Notes under the pieces: generated by a model
Databases searched by the model: none
Told to the model about the DNA's origin: nothing
The model's input: the letters and a program-made list of their open reading frames with translations, nothing else
Program-made: the position numbers and the translations under genes
DNA from: JAJDNS01 sp963578825
GTDB taxonomy: Bacteria; Acidobacteriota; Vicinamibacteria; Fen-336
Assembly (NCBI GenBank): GCA_963578825.1
Contig: CAUZDW010000014.1
Location: 30,509-94,508 of the forward strand
Reading direction: 5' to 3'
Length of the DNA stretch: 64,000 nt
Part shown: piece by piece, positions 16,727 to 25,813 of the stretch
How positions within the stretch are numbered: position 1 is the stretch's first letter
Layout of the letters: every line of letters begins with the position of its first letter

Positions 16727-17128
16727 ATGTTACATCTGTTCCGCGTGATCGTGCCCGTAGCTGACATCGAGCGTGCCGCACGCTTCTGCGCAAGGGTCCC
16801 GGGCAACTCCGGTCAGCGTGTCTCACCTGGTCGGCACTACTTCCAATGCGAGGGGACCATACTGGCTTGGTACGATCCGAAGGCTGACGGCGATGGGTAC
16901 GACGCCAAGCCGCTGCCGGAGCCCATTTACCTTGCTGTCGACGATCTCGAGGCCACCTACGCGAACGCCATGGCAGCCGGCGCGTCCTTCTCGCCTGACG
17001 TGGTTCCGGACGTGGGATCCCTCGGCAAGATCGCCCAGAGGCCCTGGGGAGAGAGATCGTTCTACTCGGCGGATCCTTTCGGCAACCCGCTCTGTTTCGT
17101 CGCTCGGGACTCGGCCTTCATAGGGTGA
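16727..17128 (+). CDS. Glyoxalase/bleomycin-resistance (VOC) family protein
   Basis: This 133-aa single VOC-fold protein begins LFRVIVPVADIERAARFCAR, has a middle strand GTILAWYDPKAD and ends SADPFGNPLCFVAR, the usual pattern of one glyoxalase module. Such proteins bind a metal or act as drug-binding or isomerase enzymes; the ligand is unknown here. A GGAGG site lies five bases before the ATG. It directly follows an attC-like half site, and VOC proteins are common cargo of integron cassettes, so horizontal arrival is plausible. No attC-like hairpin is visible after it. Confidence 0.8.
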   Translation: MLHLFRVIVPVADIERAARFCARVPGNSGQRVSPGRHYFQCEGTILAWYDPKADGDGYDAKPLPEPIYLAVDDLEATYANAMAAGASFSPDVVPDVGSLGKIAQRPWGERSFYSADPFGNPLCFVARDSAFIG

Positions 17129-17190
17129 GAGGGGCGCGTGCTTCCGTCCTGTTTACGCAATCGAGGCATCCACAGCCACGTCGTGGTGTC

Positions 17191-19413
17191 TCATCTTCCG
17201 TCTGGAGAGGCCGTGCCGAGCCACTCCGAGTAGACCTTCGTGAGGGCCCACTCCTGCGGGCGGTGGAGGACCCGCAACCCTTCTGGGTGTGCGGCGGCCT
17301 CGTAGGCCCGGACGGCAGGGGCGTACTCCGTCAGCGCCCGGTCCGTCGCGACCAGCGCCCCTGTGGGGCTTCGCGGATCGACGATCCAGAGGGTGCGGGG
17401 AGCCAGCGCGGCAGCGAGGTCCGGAAGGTCGAAGTCCTCGAGGATGCCTGGGACGAAAATGGCGGTCAGATCCTCGTGGTACCGCGCTCGGGTGATCTCC
17501 AGGTAGGAGAGGACCGTCCCTTCGATGGCGACCTTCTCGACCCGCGGCTCGAGGACGGCGAGCACCAGGGCCAGCACGCCCCCTTGTTCCTTGCCCAGGA
17601 CAGCGACCCTGTTCGGGTCCACGTCGTCTCGTGAGGCGAGCGAGTCGAACGCCGCCAGCAAGTCCTCGACCTGCATGCCCACGAGGGTCCGGTCCACCAG
17701 CAGGGCTCGCTGAAACATCTGCCACATGGGGCGGTAGCCGCCGGCCGCCGAGGTCGGCTGGCTCTCGCCGATCCCCCGCGGGTCCGGCGCCAGGACGACG
17801 TGTCCGGCCCGGACGAGGGCCTCGATGTCTCCCCCTTCCCCGGCATCGACCCCCTTGCCCGCGCCGTGCACGTAGAGAACGGCGGGCTTACGGGCCGGCC
17901 CTCCGTTCGGAACGAACACCAGGGCGGGGACCGTGATGTCGTGCGCGGTGTGAAAGGCCATGCGTTCGATGCGGTAGCCCTCCCGGCCGAGCTCGCCGTG
18001 TGCCGTCAGGGTGGCCATGTCGCTCGCCTCGGACATCCTGAGACGGCTCCTGATCGCCGGTCCCAGGCTGCCGGAGTCGTCGAGACCCGCTGCCGTGCGG
18101 CCGGCGAACACCCTCTCGGCCTCGACTCGATTGAGGGACTGGACGGTCTCCACGTCGTCGTACGACGTGGAGACCTGCCCGGTCGGCGTCGCGTAGAGCT
18201 TCGACTCGAGCTCGGTCTCGTGTGCCGGCTCGAGGCCCCCGTCCTCTCTCCCCAGGAGCCACTTGTCCAGCCAGCGGTACGTCGCTTCGCGGCGCGGCTT
18301 CGACCAGCCGTGTGTGTTGTCGTATTCGAAGAAGCCCATCTGGTCCTCATGGCCCAGGCGGCCGTAGAGGCGCCGCGCCTCCTCATACGTCGATCGGGCC
18401 CCCGCGATCGGAAAGAAGTCGCGTGTCGCCGAGAGGATCTGAAAGGGCCTTGGGGCGAACGCGATCGCGAAATCCGGGAAGTCGAGCCCGTGGGAAAGAA
18501 AGGCCGGGAGGTCCTGCTCCGCGTCCTGGGGCCCGGGATCGAAGAAGAGCTGGTTCCAGGAGGTCATGTAGCACGAGGACACCGCGACCGAGAGCCGCGG
18601 CTCGACGACCGCCAGGTAGGCCGCCTGGGTGCCTCCACCCGAGTTGCCGGCTACCGCGAGGCGCTCGGGGTCCACGTCTTTTCGAGTCAGCAGATAGTCG
18701 ACCCCGCGAATCCCGTCCCAAAGCTCGTAGCGCGCGAAGTGGTGGCCGCTCAGGAGGCACTGGAGGCCGGACAGCGTGTGCTCGCGAGTCCCGATCCCGA
18801 CTCGGGAGCGTCCCAGCTCCGGATCGAAGTAGAGCGAGCGCTCACCCTGACCGGCGGGATCGAAGGCGAGGACGACGAAACCCCTCTTTGCCAGGGAGAT
18901 CCAGACGTGCTGGTAGGTCGAGGAGGCCTTTCCGTTGGCCGAGTGTCCGGCGACGCCCAGGACGGCGGGGTAGGGGGGGCTTCCGTGCTTCGGCACGTAG
19001 ACGTTGGCCGTCACGTAGAAGCCGGGAAGACTCTCGTAGACGAGCATCTCGACGCTGTAGTCACCCCGCTCCAGTGTGCGGGTGACGCGCGCGTTGAGAG
19101 GTGTCCGGTCGGGGAATCCGCCGAGCGCTTCGATGAAGCGATCGCGGACGTAGCGTTGTCGCTCCTCGATCCTGGCTCGGGAATCCAGACCGGCCACGAG
19201 AGACTCTCTCTGCTCGAGAAGATCGCGCGCACGCTTGCCGAGGTGGGTGTTCACCATCTCGTGCAGGTCGCCCACGACCACCAGGGGATCCTCTGCCGCC
19301 TCGCCGCGGGCCGCGAGCTGGAAGACCAGGAGGCCGACTACGACGAGCCCCGCGAAACGGGCTCCCCGGTGGCAGACAGAATCGTCACGCTCGCACGGTG
19401 TCGTTTGCGCCAC
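17191..19413 (-). CDS. Secreted protein with two alpha/beta-hydrolase domains (acetyl xylan esterase-like)
   Basis: This 740-aa protein is read from GTG 19413 with a GAGGGGG site upstream. Residues 20-40 form a signal peptide or anchor. The first hydrolase domain (about 85-400) resembles acetyl xylan esterase/DAP2-like enzymes, with oxyanion region GVAGHSANGK, nucleophile S258 in AGNSGGG, an aspartate in SATRDFFP and a histidine in NTHGWSKPRR. The second domain (about 440-730) repeats the fold, with YVHGAGKG and DPRGIGES, but has GKEQGG where the GxSxG nucleophile should be, so it is probably not catalytic. A deacetylase of plant polysaccharides is a reasonable guess. No linked glycoside hydrolase is seen. 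Confidence 0.82.
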   Translation of the reverse strand: MAQTTPCERDDSVCHRGARFAGLVVVGLLVFQLAARGEAAEDPLVVVGDLHEMVNTHLGKRARDLLEQRESLVAGLDSRARIEERQRYVRDRFIEALGGFPDRTPLNARVTRTLERGDYSVEMLVYESLPGFYVTANVYVPKHGSPPYPAVLGVAGHSANGKASSTYQHVWISLAKRGFVVLAFDPAGQGERSLYFDPELGRSRVGIGTREHTLSGLQCLLSGHHFARYELWDGIRGVDYLLTRKDVDPERLAVAGNSGGGTQAAYLAVVEPRLSVAVSSCYMTSWNQLFFDPGPQDAEQDLPAFLSHGLDFPDFAIAFAPRPFQILSATRDFFPIAGARSTYEEARRLYGRLGHEDQMGFFEYDNTHGWSKPRREATYRWLDKWLLGREDGGLEPAHETELESKLYATPTGQVSTSYDDVETVQSLNRVEAERVFAGRTAAGLDDSGSLGPAIRSRLRMSEASDMATLTAHGELGREGYRIERMAFHTAHDITVPALVFVPNGGPARKPAVLYVHGAGKGVDAGEGGDIEALVRAGHVVLAPDPRGIGESQPTSAAGGYRPMWQMFQRALLVDRTLVGMQVEDLLAAFDSLASRDDVDPNRVAVLGKEQGGVLALVLAVLEPRVEKVAIEGTVLSYLEITRARYHEDLTAIFVPGILEDFDLPDLAAALAPRTLWIVDPRSPTGALVATDRALTEYAPAVRAYEAAAHPEGLRVLHRPQEWALTKVYSEWLGTASPDGR

Positions 19414-19526
19414 AGTGGCCCCCTCTCCCGGGGGATTCTAGCCTCATCTTCTCGAGCTGAGACCTGACCCCTTCCGAGGCTCCTTCCGAGGCTATCGCCC
19501 GGCAGGCGGAGTAGGATCGGCAGCTG

Positions 19527-20450
19527 ATGCCCCACCATGATCGCCGGGCCACTTTCATGGGCCTCGTGGCCATCGTCCTGTGGAGCTCTTCGGTGGCCTT
19601 CATCCGGACCCTGTCCGAGCAGATGGGGCCGTTCAGCACGGTTGCCTTCTCCTATCTCCTTGCTGGCGTGGTTGCAGTGGCGGTGACGGCGCTTGGCCCG
19701 GGGGGAGTTGGGCGCCTGCGGCACCTGCCCCCGAAGTACCTGTGGGGTTGTGGCGCCCTGTTCGTCATCTACACCGCTTGTTTCTGCCTCTCCGTCGGTC
19801 TGGCGGCGGACCGCTCCCAGGTGCTCGAGGTGGGTCTGGTCAACTACCTGTGGCCCAGCCTGACGCTCCTGCTGGCTATCCCCCTCCAGGGCCACCGGGC
19901 GCGCTGGTTCCTCGTGCCAGGGATGGTTGCCGCGTCTGCCGGCGTGGTGATGGCCACTGCCCAGGGTGGCACCTTCTCCCTGGCGGGGCTGCTGGCCAAC
20001 GCTCGGGCCAACGCGCTCCCCTACGGCCTGGCTCTGATCGGGGCCGTCGCCTGGGCCCTCTACTCAAACCTGGCGCGTCGCTGGGGCGGGCAGGAGAGCG
20101 GCGCTCCTCTCTTCCTGGTCGCCTCCGGTCTCGCCGTCCTCCCCCTGCGGTTTGTCTTTCAGGAGACGACGTCCTGGACCCCTCGCCTGGCCGTGGAGTT
20201 TCTCTACATGGCCCTGGTGGTCACGGTCATGGCCTATGTCTTCTGGGACCACGCCATGCGGAAGGGAAACCTGGTGCTGGTGGCGGCGTTCTCCTACTTC
20301 ACCCCGCTCCTCTCGACCCTGGTGACGGCGCTGTACCTGGCGGTGGTGCCGGGACCCGCGATCTGGACCGCTTCTGTCCTGGTGGTCGCCGGGGCTGTGA
20401 TCTGCCGCCTGGCGATTGTCGAAGGGCCGGGAGTCGCTCGGCCCGATTGA
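19527..20450 (+). CDS. yddG: EamA/DMT-family exporter, YddG-like
   Basis: This 307-aa integral membrane protein has about ten helices arranged as two EamA repeats. FMGLVAIVLWSSSVAFIRTL at the start and VLEVGLVNYLWPSLTLLLAI near the middle are characteristic of the YddG group, which exports aromatic and other amino acids in enterobacteria. The first ATG is used. TAGGATC lies nine bases upstream and no clear ribosome site is present, so a leaderless start is possible. It is divergent from the esterase gene and precedes a Tat oxidoreductase by about 50 bases. The substrate is not proven by sequence. Confidence 0.82.
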   Translation: MPHHDRRATFMGLVAIVLWSSSVAFIRTLSEQMGPFSTVAFSYLLAGVVAVAVTALGPGGVGRLRHLPPKYLWGCGALFVIYTACFCLSVGLAADRSQVLEVGLVNYLWPSLTLLLAIPLQGHRARWFLVPGMVAASAGVVMATAQGGTFSLAGLLANARANALPYGLALIGAVAWALYSNLARRWGGQESGAPLFLVASGLAVLPLRFVFQETTSWTPRLAVEFLYMALVVTVMAYVFWDHAMRKGNLVLVAAFSYFTPLLSTLVTALYLAVVPGPAIWTASVLVVAGAVICRLAIVEGPGVARPD

Positions 20451-20501
20451 CCTATCTCACCAGCGGGAATAGGCTGCCGACGAAGAACCAGGAGGTGGGA
20501 G

Positions 20502-21836
20502 ATGGCGCGAACCACGACGCGGCGGGAGTTCGTTCGGAGCGCGGCGGCCACGGGACTCGGACTCAGCGTGGCCCCGGAGCTCGCACGGACAGCGGTCCGA
20601 TCGGCCTCGGCCAACGATCGCATCACCGTGGCGGTGATGGGCACGAACAGCCGGGGCGCCGCCCTGGCCCGCACCTTCGCCCGCCAGCCCGGGGCCGAGG
20701 TGGCGTTCATTTGCGACGTGGAGGACGGCGCTCTCGCCAAGGGCGTCGAGGCGACCCTCGAGACGCAGGACAAGCGACCCGATGGCGTTCGGGACGTGCG
20801 AAGGGTCCTCGACGATCCGTCCGTGGACGCGCTGGTGATCGCGGCACCCGACCACTGGCACGCGCCCGCGGCGATCCTGGCGTGTCAGGCCGGCAAGCAC
20901 GTCTACCTGGAGAAACCCGCCTTCCACAACCCCCGAGAGGGCGAGCTCCTGGTCGCGGCCGCGCGGAAGAGTGGCCGGATCGTTCAGGTCGGCACACAGC
21001 GCCGCTCACTGCCTCGGACCATCGAGGCCATCCGGCGGCTGCACGAGGGCGTCATCGGGCGGGCGTACTTTGCCAGGGGCTGGTACGCGAATTCTCGCGG
21101 GTCCATTGGTCGGGGCCAGGCCGCCCCAGTTCCTTCCGGCCTCGACTACGACCTGTGGCAGGGCCCGGCGCCGCGGCGCCCCTACAAGGACAACGTGATC
21201 CACTACAACTGGCACTGGTTCTGGCACTGGGGGACGGCGGAGACCTGCAACAACGGCACGCACACGATCGACCTGATGCGTTGGGGTCTCGGCGTCGACT
21301 ACCCGACGCGCGTCACGTCGGCCGGGGGACGCTACCACTACAACGACGACTGGCAGATGCCCGACACCCAGGTGTTGAGCTTCGATTTCGAAGGCCGCAA
21401 GAGCCTCTCCTGGGAGGGCCGCAGCTGCAGCGGCGGAACCGTGGAGGGCGAGGGTGGCGGTGTCGTCTTCTATGGGGAGAACGGCAGCCTCAAGCTCGCC
21501 GGAAGCGGGTACGTCATCTACGACAGGAAGAGCGCGGTCGTGGAGGAGGTCACGGGCGAGACCCCGGAAAGACCCACCGACCTGCAGGGGCCAGGCGAGA
21601 CGCTCGACTCGTACCACGTGCGGGATTTCCTAGAGAGCATTCGATCCGGGAGATCACCCAACGCCGACATCGCGATCCATCAGCCCAGCACCCTCATGCC
21701 ACTTCTCGGAAACATCGCGTACCGGCTGCAGCGGGACCTGAATTGCGATCCCCGAACCGGCCGGGTGGTCGACCATCCGGAGGCCGATGCGCTCTGGGGC
21801 CGGGAGTACGAGCCCGGCTGGGAGCCGAAGGTCTGA
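20502..21836 (+). CDS. Tat-exported Gfo/Idh/MocA oxidoreductase
   Basis: This 444-aa protein has a twin-arginine leader (TTRREFVRSAAATGLGLS), ANDRITVAVMGTNSRG as the nucleotide-binding start, YLEKPAFHNP with the catalytic lysine, and VGTQRRSLPRTIEAI. The aromatic and histidine-rich stretch HYNWHWFWHWG, followed by NNGTHTIDLMRWGLG, marks the substrate pocket of the large secreted Planctomycetes/Acidobacteria subgroup. A GGAGGTGGGAG site precedes the ATG. It resembles the protein at 54325 and less so the one at 13980, showing that the genome carries several paralogues. The substrate, probably a sugar, is unknown. Confidence 0.87.
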   Translation: MARTTTRREFVRSAAATGLGLSVAPELARTAVRSASANDRITVAVMGTNSRGAALARTFARQPGAEVAFICDVEDGALAKGVEATLETQDKRPDGVRDVRRVLDDPSVDALVIAAPDHWHAPAAILACQAGKHVYLEKPAFHNPREGELLVAAARKSGRIVQVGTQRRSLPRTIEAIRRLHEGVIGRAYFARGWYANSRGSIGRGQAAPVPSGLDYDLWQGPAPRRPYKDNVIHYNWHWFWHWGTAETCNNGTHTIDLMRWGLGVDYPTRVTSAGGRYHYNDDWQMPDTQVLSFDFEGRKSLSWEGRSCSGGTVEGEGGGVVFYGENGSLKLAGSGYVIYDRKSAVVEEVTGETPERPTDLQGPGETLDSYHVRDFLESIRSGRSPNADIAIHQPSTLMPLLGNIAYRLQRDLNCDPRTGRVVDHPEADALWGREYEPGWEPKV

Positions 21837-21861
21837 GGGGCCGACAGCGCTGGCTACTCCT

Positions 21862-23580
21862 TCAGAAACTTCTCCAGCTGTCGAGCACGTTCGAGAACTC
21901 GGGGTCTAGCTCCAGGGCATTCCGGTAGTACTCGATGGCCGCGTCCCGATCTCCCCGGTACAGGGTGATCTCGGCCAGGCTGTCCCAGGCATTCGCGGAG
22001 TCGGGGAACAGCTTTGTCGCGAGCCTCAGGATGAACGCGGCCCCGTCGATGTCGTCGGCGATGGCGGCGCCATAGCCCGCCGAGTTCAGCTGGCTCTCGA
22101 TGGCGCTTCCGATCTCCGGGTCATGCCCGTGTGCCGCGAGGATCGCCCCTACGGCTGCCGCTGCCCCTTCCTCTTCGAGTGCCTCGTCCACCTGTCGGGT
22201 CACCTCGTTCACCTGTTCGTACCGCTCGGCGAGTGCGGATCGGCGGTCGTCCATGTCGCTCTTTTCGAACCACCGTCCCCTCACCGCAACGCCGGCGATC
22301 TCCCGCGCGTGGCGCACGTCCTCCAGGGGGTTGCCCTCCACCAGAAGGAGATCCGCGCGGTAGCCGGGCGCGATTCGTCCGAACCTCTCCTGATCGTCGA
22401 TGTGCTCGCGAACGAACTCTCCGGCGTTCCCCGTGCCGATGGAAAGGGCCTCCCAGTTGCTGAGCCCGGCTTTGACGAGCTCGGTGAGCCCCGATGCGCC
22501 GATTTGCCGGGAAAGAGGCCCGGCAGGGCCGAGTCGGTTCCGAGGAGCTGGCGGACGCCGGCTTCCTGAAAGCGTCTCGTCAGCTCTCGCAGCAGCTCTC
22601 CCTTGATCTGCTCTCGGACGATGAAGGTCTCGATCTCCTGGCGTCGGTTGATGTTTCCGGCGCGGCACTCCCGGATCGTCGAAGGATGCTGAAACCTCAG
22701 CTCGGGGTCGGCCCAGATATTGTCCAGCGTCCCACATCAGCAGGTTCGTGAACGTGAACGACAAGTTGGGGATGACGGTCATGCGGGCCTCGACCAGAAC
22801 CGCGAGAAGATTGGAGATCAGCGAGAGGTCGGGCCGGTAACCCCGATCCATGTCTTCGGTCGAGCGAGGTCCCTTGAAATACGTGAAGAAGAACTCCTCC
22901 GTGTGGACGACGACCTTCTGGCCCCCGCGCAGCGCGATGAGGGGATCGAAGCCTCGCGGGATGTGTCCGACGACGACAATCCCTCGGCGGGTGGCCTCGT
23001 CGACGATGGCCACGGCGAGCTCCGCCGTTCTCCTCCGTGCGGCCTGCGGGTTCGCGAGGCTGTAGGCGTGGGTCGCGAGAGGTGGATCGCCGTCGAATAT
23101 CCGCTGAGTGGCGTAGATGTTGGGTCCGGTGAGCTCGCCGTTCTCGATCTGTTGCCGGTGCTCGAGAATCTGGGCACCCTGGGCCGCCGAGCCTCCCAGG
23201 TGCATCACCGTCGTGACGCCGTGCGCCACGTAGTTCACGTACTCATCGCTGTTGCGGCGCAGATGGACGTGCATGTCGGCGAGCCCCGGAATCAGGAACC
23301 GTCCTTCGCCGGCCACCACGCGGGCGCCACCCGGGACGGGGACGTCCTCCGCCGGTCCCAGAGCCGTGATGCGGCCGCCCGTCACGACCACCGTGTGGCT
23401 CTCGAGCACGCGAGGGGTGTCCATGGGGACGACGTGCACGCCCACGATGGCGAGGGTCGGGGCCGGCTTGTCGGCCCGTGCGGACAAGGCCATCCCGGTC
23501 GCCAGCGTCAGCAGAAGGCCTCTGGCGAGCCGGCGACGGATCGGTTCGGCTGATGGTGCACACTTTGGGACACGTCTCAA
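21862..23580 (-). pseudogene. Secreted amidohydrolase with C-terminal TPR, containing two compensating frameshifts
   Basis: The start is TTG 23580, six bases after GGGGAGG, giving a signal peptide (ARGLLLTLATGMALSARA). The amidohydrolase body has the metal motif DMHVHL near residue 100. Between about 22728 and 22490 the conserved sequence lies in another frame: DNIWADPELRFQHPSTIREC, then INRRQEIETFIVREQIKGEL, then LLGTDSALPGLFPG with the metal-binding aspartate. One inserted base near 22728 and one lost near 22490 explain this. The large ORF stays open but would carry about 80 wrong residues across the active site. The tail has NGRW-type imidazolonepropionase features, then TPR-like repeats (AFILRLATKLFPDSANAWDS). 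It may be a sequencing artefact or a damaged gene. Confidence 0.75.
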
Positions 23581-23755
23581 GAAACACCTCCCCAGGGGTA
23601 GACGCCGAAGAGGCCACGAAGGTTTGTGTCGGCCACGTGGAAGGCGGCGCCCGGGAGCGCCACGGCCGGACGTAGTATGGTCTTGTACCATTCTCCGGGC
23701 GGTGCCGAAGAGATGTCCTCGTCCAGCGACGGGCGGCCCAATCGAAAGGAGTGCG

Positions 23756-23935
23756 ATGAGCAGGATGTTGCGCCGGTTTGTGGGGTCGGGCCTCCTGGTG
23801 CTCGCAGCCGCGAGCGCGGGTGCGGGCGAATCCGAAGACCGGATCCTGGCTCTCGTCGACCAGCGGCACGCGAGCATGTCGGACGTGGCCATGCTGGTCG
23901 GAGATCGCCAGCCCCCGCTCGACTATCGCAACTAA
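23756..23935 (+). CDS. Small protein with signal peptide, possibly a truncated N terminus
   Basis: An AAAGGAG site lies before ATG 23756. The 59-aa product starts SRMLRRFVGSGLLVLAAASA, a good signal peptide ending at GAG, followed by ESEDRILALVDQRHASMSDV, and stops at LDYRN. The length is short for any enzyme. The mature start resembles the beginning of exported hydrolases, so it may be the stump of a longer gene. The frame continues after the TAA into the kinase remnant at 23936. Not assigned to a family. Confidence 0.45.
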   Translation: MSRMLRRFVGSGLLVLAAASAGAGESEDRILALVDQRHASMSDVAMLVGDRQPPLDYRN

Positions 23936-24280
23936 GGAACAGGACGAGCCCTGACAACACCGCAAGAGCGAGCCCAACGTCTTGTCGACGTCGTGCGGCA
24001 GAAGACGCCGGCGCAGAGGACGACGTTCCTCCAGAAGCTGGGGAAAGCCGACGAGGACGCTCGAGAGGAGCGGCTGTCGCTCCTGGCGGCCGTGGACGAT
24101 CAGATCACGCTTGGCTCGTCCGATGCGGCTGAGACGCGCGACCCCGGCGATGAAATGCCGGATCGCATCGGGCCGTACCGCGTCCTGCGGCAGATCGGCG
24201 CCGGCGGGATGGGGAGCGTCTATCAGGTGATGCAGGAGGAGCCGGTACAGCGGAAGCTCGCCCTCAAGCTCATCAAGTGA
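23936..24280 (+). pseudogene. Fragment of a Ser/Thr protein kinase (N-lobe only)
   Basis: The open frame reads TTPQERAQRLVDVVRQKTPA, an acidic region, then IGPYRVLRQIGAGGMGSVYQ and QRKLALKLIK before TGA at 24278-24280. This is the typical pre-domain plus glycine loop and the ATP-binding lysine strand of a PknB-type kinase. Related proteins continue with about 250 more catalytic residues, which are absent here and not found downstream. There is no ATG in the frame before the motif; a GTG at 23993 is the best start. It is almost certainly a gene remnant, created by deletion between the preceding small ORF and the 24371 gene. Confidence 0.7.
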
Positions 24281-24370
24281 GGACGCCCACCTCGAATTAC
24301 TCCACGCGATCCCGATTTCGACGCCCTCGTGGCGCTGATTGACGCACCCCGCGGCGCGGGTGTCCGGTAG

Positions 24371-25468
24371 CTATAGCGCCGCCATGACCTCCTTGAAGAG
24401 GTAGTTCATGCCCTCGACACCGTCCCAGGGGCCGTGCTCGTACTCGAGGGCGAAGATGCCCTTGTAGCCCCCGTCGATCATGATGCGGACACACCGCTGG
24501 ACGTCGACCTCGTCCCAGCGGTCCCAGTACTTGGCGTGTACGATCGATGTCGTGTACGGCACGAGGGCCTTGAGGCCGTGGTACAGGTGGTACTCGTGCT
24601 CCCAGTTGCAGAAGTCCGGCGAGGCCTCGCAGAAGGGGTGGTTCACCTCGTCGAGGATGACCCGGATCATCATCGGATCCGCGCTCAGGCCCCAGTGGTT
24701 CTCGATGGTCACCTTCACGCCCACCTTGCCGCCGTAGTCGGCCATCTCCTTGAAGGACTCGATGCAGAGGTTCAGGTACTTGACGATCTCGTCGTTCTTC
24801 GGATAGCCCTGATCGCCGACGGCGCACGGGGCGATGCGCGGCCCACCCGTGTTGACGCGCATCGTCTTGGCCCCGAGCTGCGCGCTGGCGTCGAGCCAGT
24901 GCCTGGCCACAGCGATGCCGGCCTTGCGCTTCTCGGCGTCGAAGTCGGAGATGTTGCGGGGGGCGTTGTTGGACACGTGGTGGCACTTCACACCCGCGGC
25001 CTCGTTGGTGTTGGCCAGCTTGTCGAGCCATCTCTTGGCGGCCATCGTCGACGGGTCGAACTCGTGAAAGGTGCGTGTGCGCTCACCCCGGGTGAAGGTC
25101 CGTTCGGAGAACATGCTGTCGTCGGTCACGTCGCCGAAAAGGGACGACCACAGGTCCATGTGGTAGACGCCCGGCCAGTGGTCCTTCGTGAACTGGGCCA
25201 TGTCGAGCATCGTGATCTCGCCGTACTTCTCCTTCATCTTCACGGCGTCTTCGTTCGGCGGGCGGCCGCCGGGGCGCCGCTTGTAGAGCGAGCGCACGGG
25301 CCACGTGTTGGAGGCGACGCGGGCGAGCTTGTCCTTCTCGGTCAGGGTGCGCGCGGCAGCCGGCCCGGCCGACGTCAGGAGGGCTCCGCCCGCGGCCAGG
25401 CCCACGCCCGCTGTCTTGAAGAAGTCTCTCCGGCCCGACACATTCCGCTCGAGGTCCTTGTTGCTCAT
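24371..25468 (-). CDS. Tat-exported sugar phosphate isomerase/epimerase-like TIM barrel protein
   Basis: This 365-aa protein starts at ATG 25468 (GGGAAGGGAGCG upstream); an earlier in-frame start at 25510 has no ribosome site. The leader has the twin-arginine motif SGRRDFFKTAG and a hydrophobic core. The body is an AP-endonuclease-2-type TIM barrel: GVKCHHVSNNAPR, GAKTMRVNTGG, VKVTIENHWG with likely metal-binding Glu and His, SIVHAKYW, and GYKGIFALEYEHG at the end. Secreted relatives sit beside Gfo/Idh/MocA oxidoreductases in Planctomycetes and Acidobacteria. The substrate is unknown. Confidence 0.85.
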   Translation of the reverse strand: MSNKDLERNVSGRRDFFKTAGVGLAAGGALLTSAGPAAARTLTEKDKLARVASNTWPVRSLYKRRPGGRPPNEDAVKMKEKYGEITMLDMAQFTKDHWPGVYHMDLWSSLFGDVTDDSMFSERTFTRGERTRTFHEFDPSTMAAKRWLDKLANTNEAAGVKCHHVSNNAPRNISDFDAEKRKAGIAVARHWLDASAQLGAKTMRVNTGGPRIAPCAVGDQGYPKNDEIVKYLNLCIESFKEMADYGGKVGVKVTIENHWGLSADPMMIRVILDEVNHPFCEASPDFCNWEHEYHLYHGLKALVPYTTSIVHAKYWDRWDEVDVQRCVRIMIDGGYKGIFALEYEHGPWDGVEGMNYLFKEVMAAL

Positions 25469-25542
25469 GATCGCTCCCTTCCCGTTAGGTGATGGGCGCG
25501 AGTCTATCACCGGGCTTGAGCACTCCGCAGCCCGGGGAGATC

Positions 25543-25596
25543 GGGGACACCATACCTATCTCGTGTCACACGAGCGGAGACAAGTATGGTGTCCCC
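25543..25596. repeat. REP-like palindrome
   Basis: A perfect 13-bp inverted repeat, GGGGACACCATAC (25543-25555) and GTATGGTGTCCCC (25584-25596), encloses a second small palindrome CGTGTCACACG (25562-25572). Elements of the GGGGACACCATAC type recur in many bacterial genomes and are often linked to REP-associated tyrosine transposases. No such transposase gene is in this window. Confidence 0.6.
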
Positions 25597-25636
25597 TATC
25601 TCGTTCCAGGTCTTGGGCTTCCGGACGCGAGTAGCG

Positions 25637-25813
25637 TTAGCGACCCACTACCGCGCTCGTCGCCAGGATCCAGGCGAGAACCACGATCAAGAAGGGAAGG
25701 AATGCCTCCTGGGCCCTGCGCGCGACGAGCTCGAAGTCACTCTCGGGGCGGGCGGCGACTGCCCGCGTGTGCCGCGGCCTTCTCGAGCGTGTTCGCGTCG
25801 TCCCTCTGACCAT
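25637..25813 (-). CDS. Possible small single-helix membrane protein
   Basis: From ATG 25813 (GAGGGGG nine bases upstream) a 58-aa frame has a very basic N terminus and one hydrophobic helix, FLPFLIVVLAWILATSAVV, near the end. No family is recognised and no operon supports it. The space between the TIM-barrel gene and the RND operon holds nothing else I can support. Confidence 0.3.
   Translation of the reverse strand: MVRGTTRTRSRRPRHTRAVAARPESDFELVARRAQEAFLPFLIVVLAWILATSAVVGR

Noticed and set aside
16465..16764. A 99-aa ORF starting MAWSEMMSNKRMQQTRR
   Set aside because: It reads through the attC-like hairpin and the half copy. NKRMQQTRR-type peptides come from this repeat DNA rather than from a protein family.
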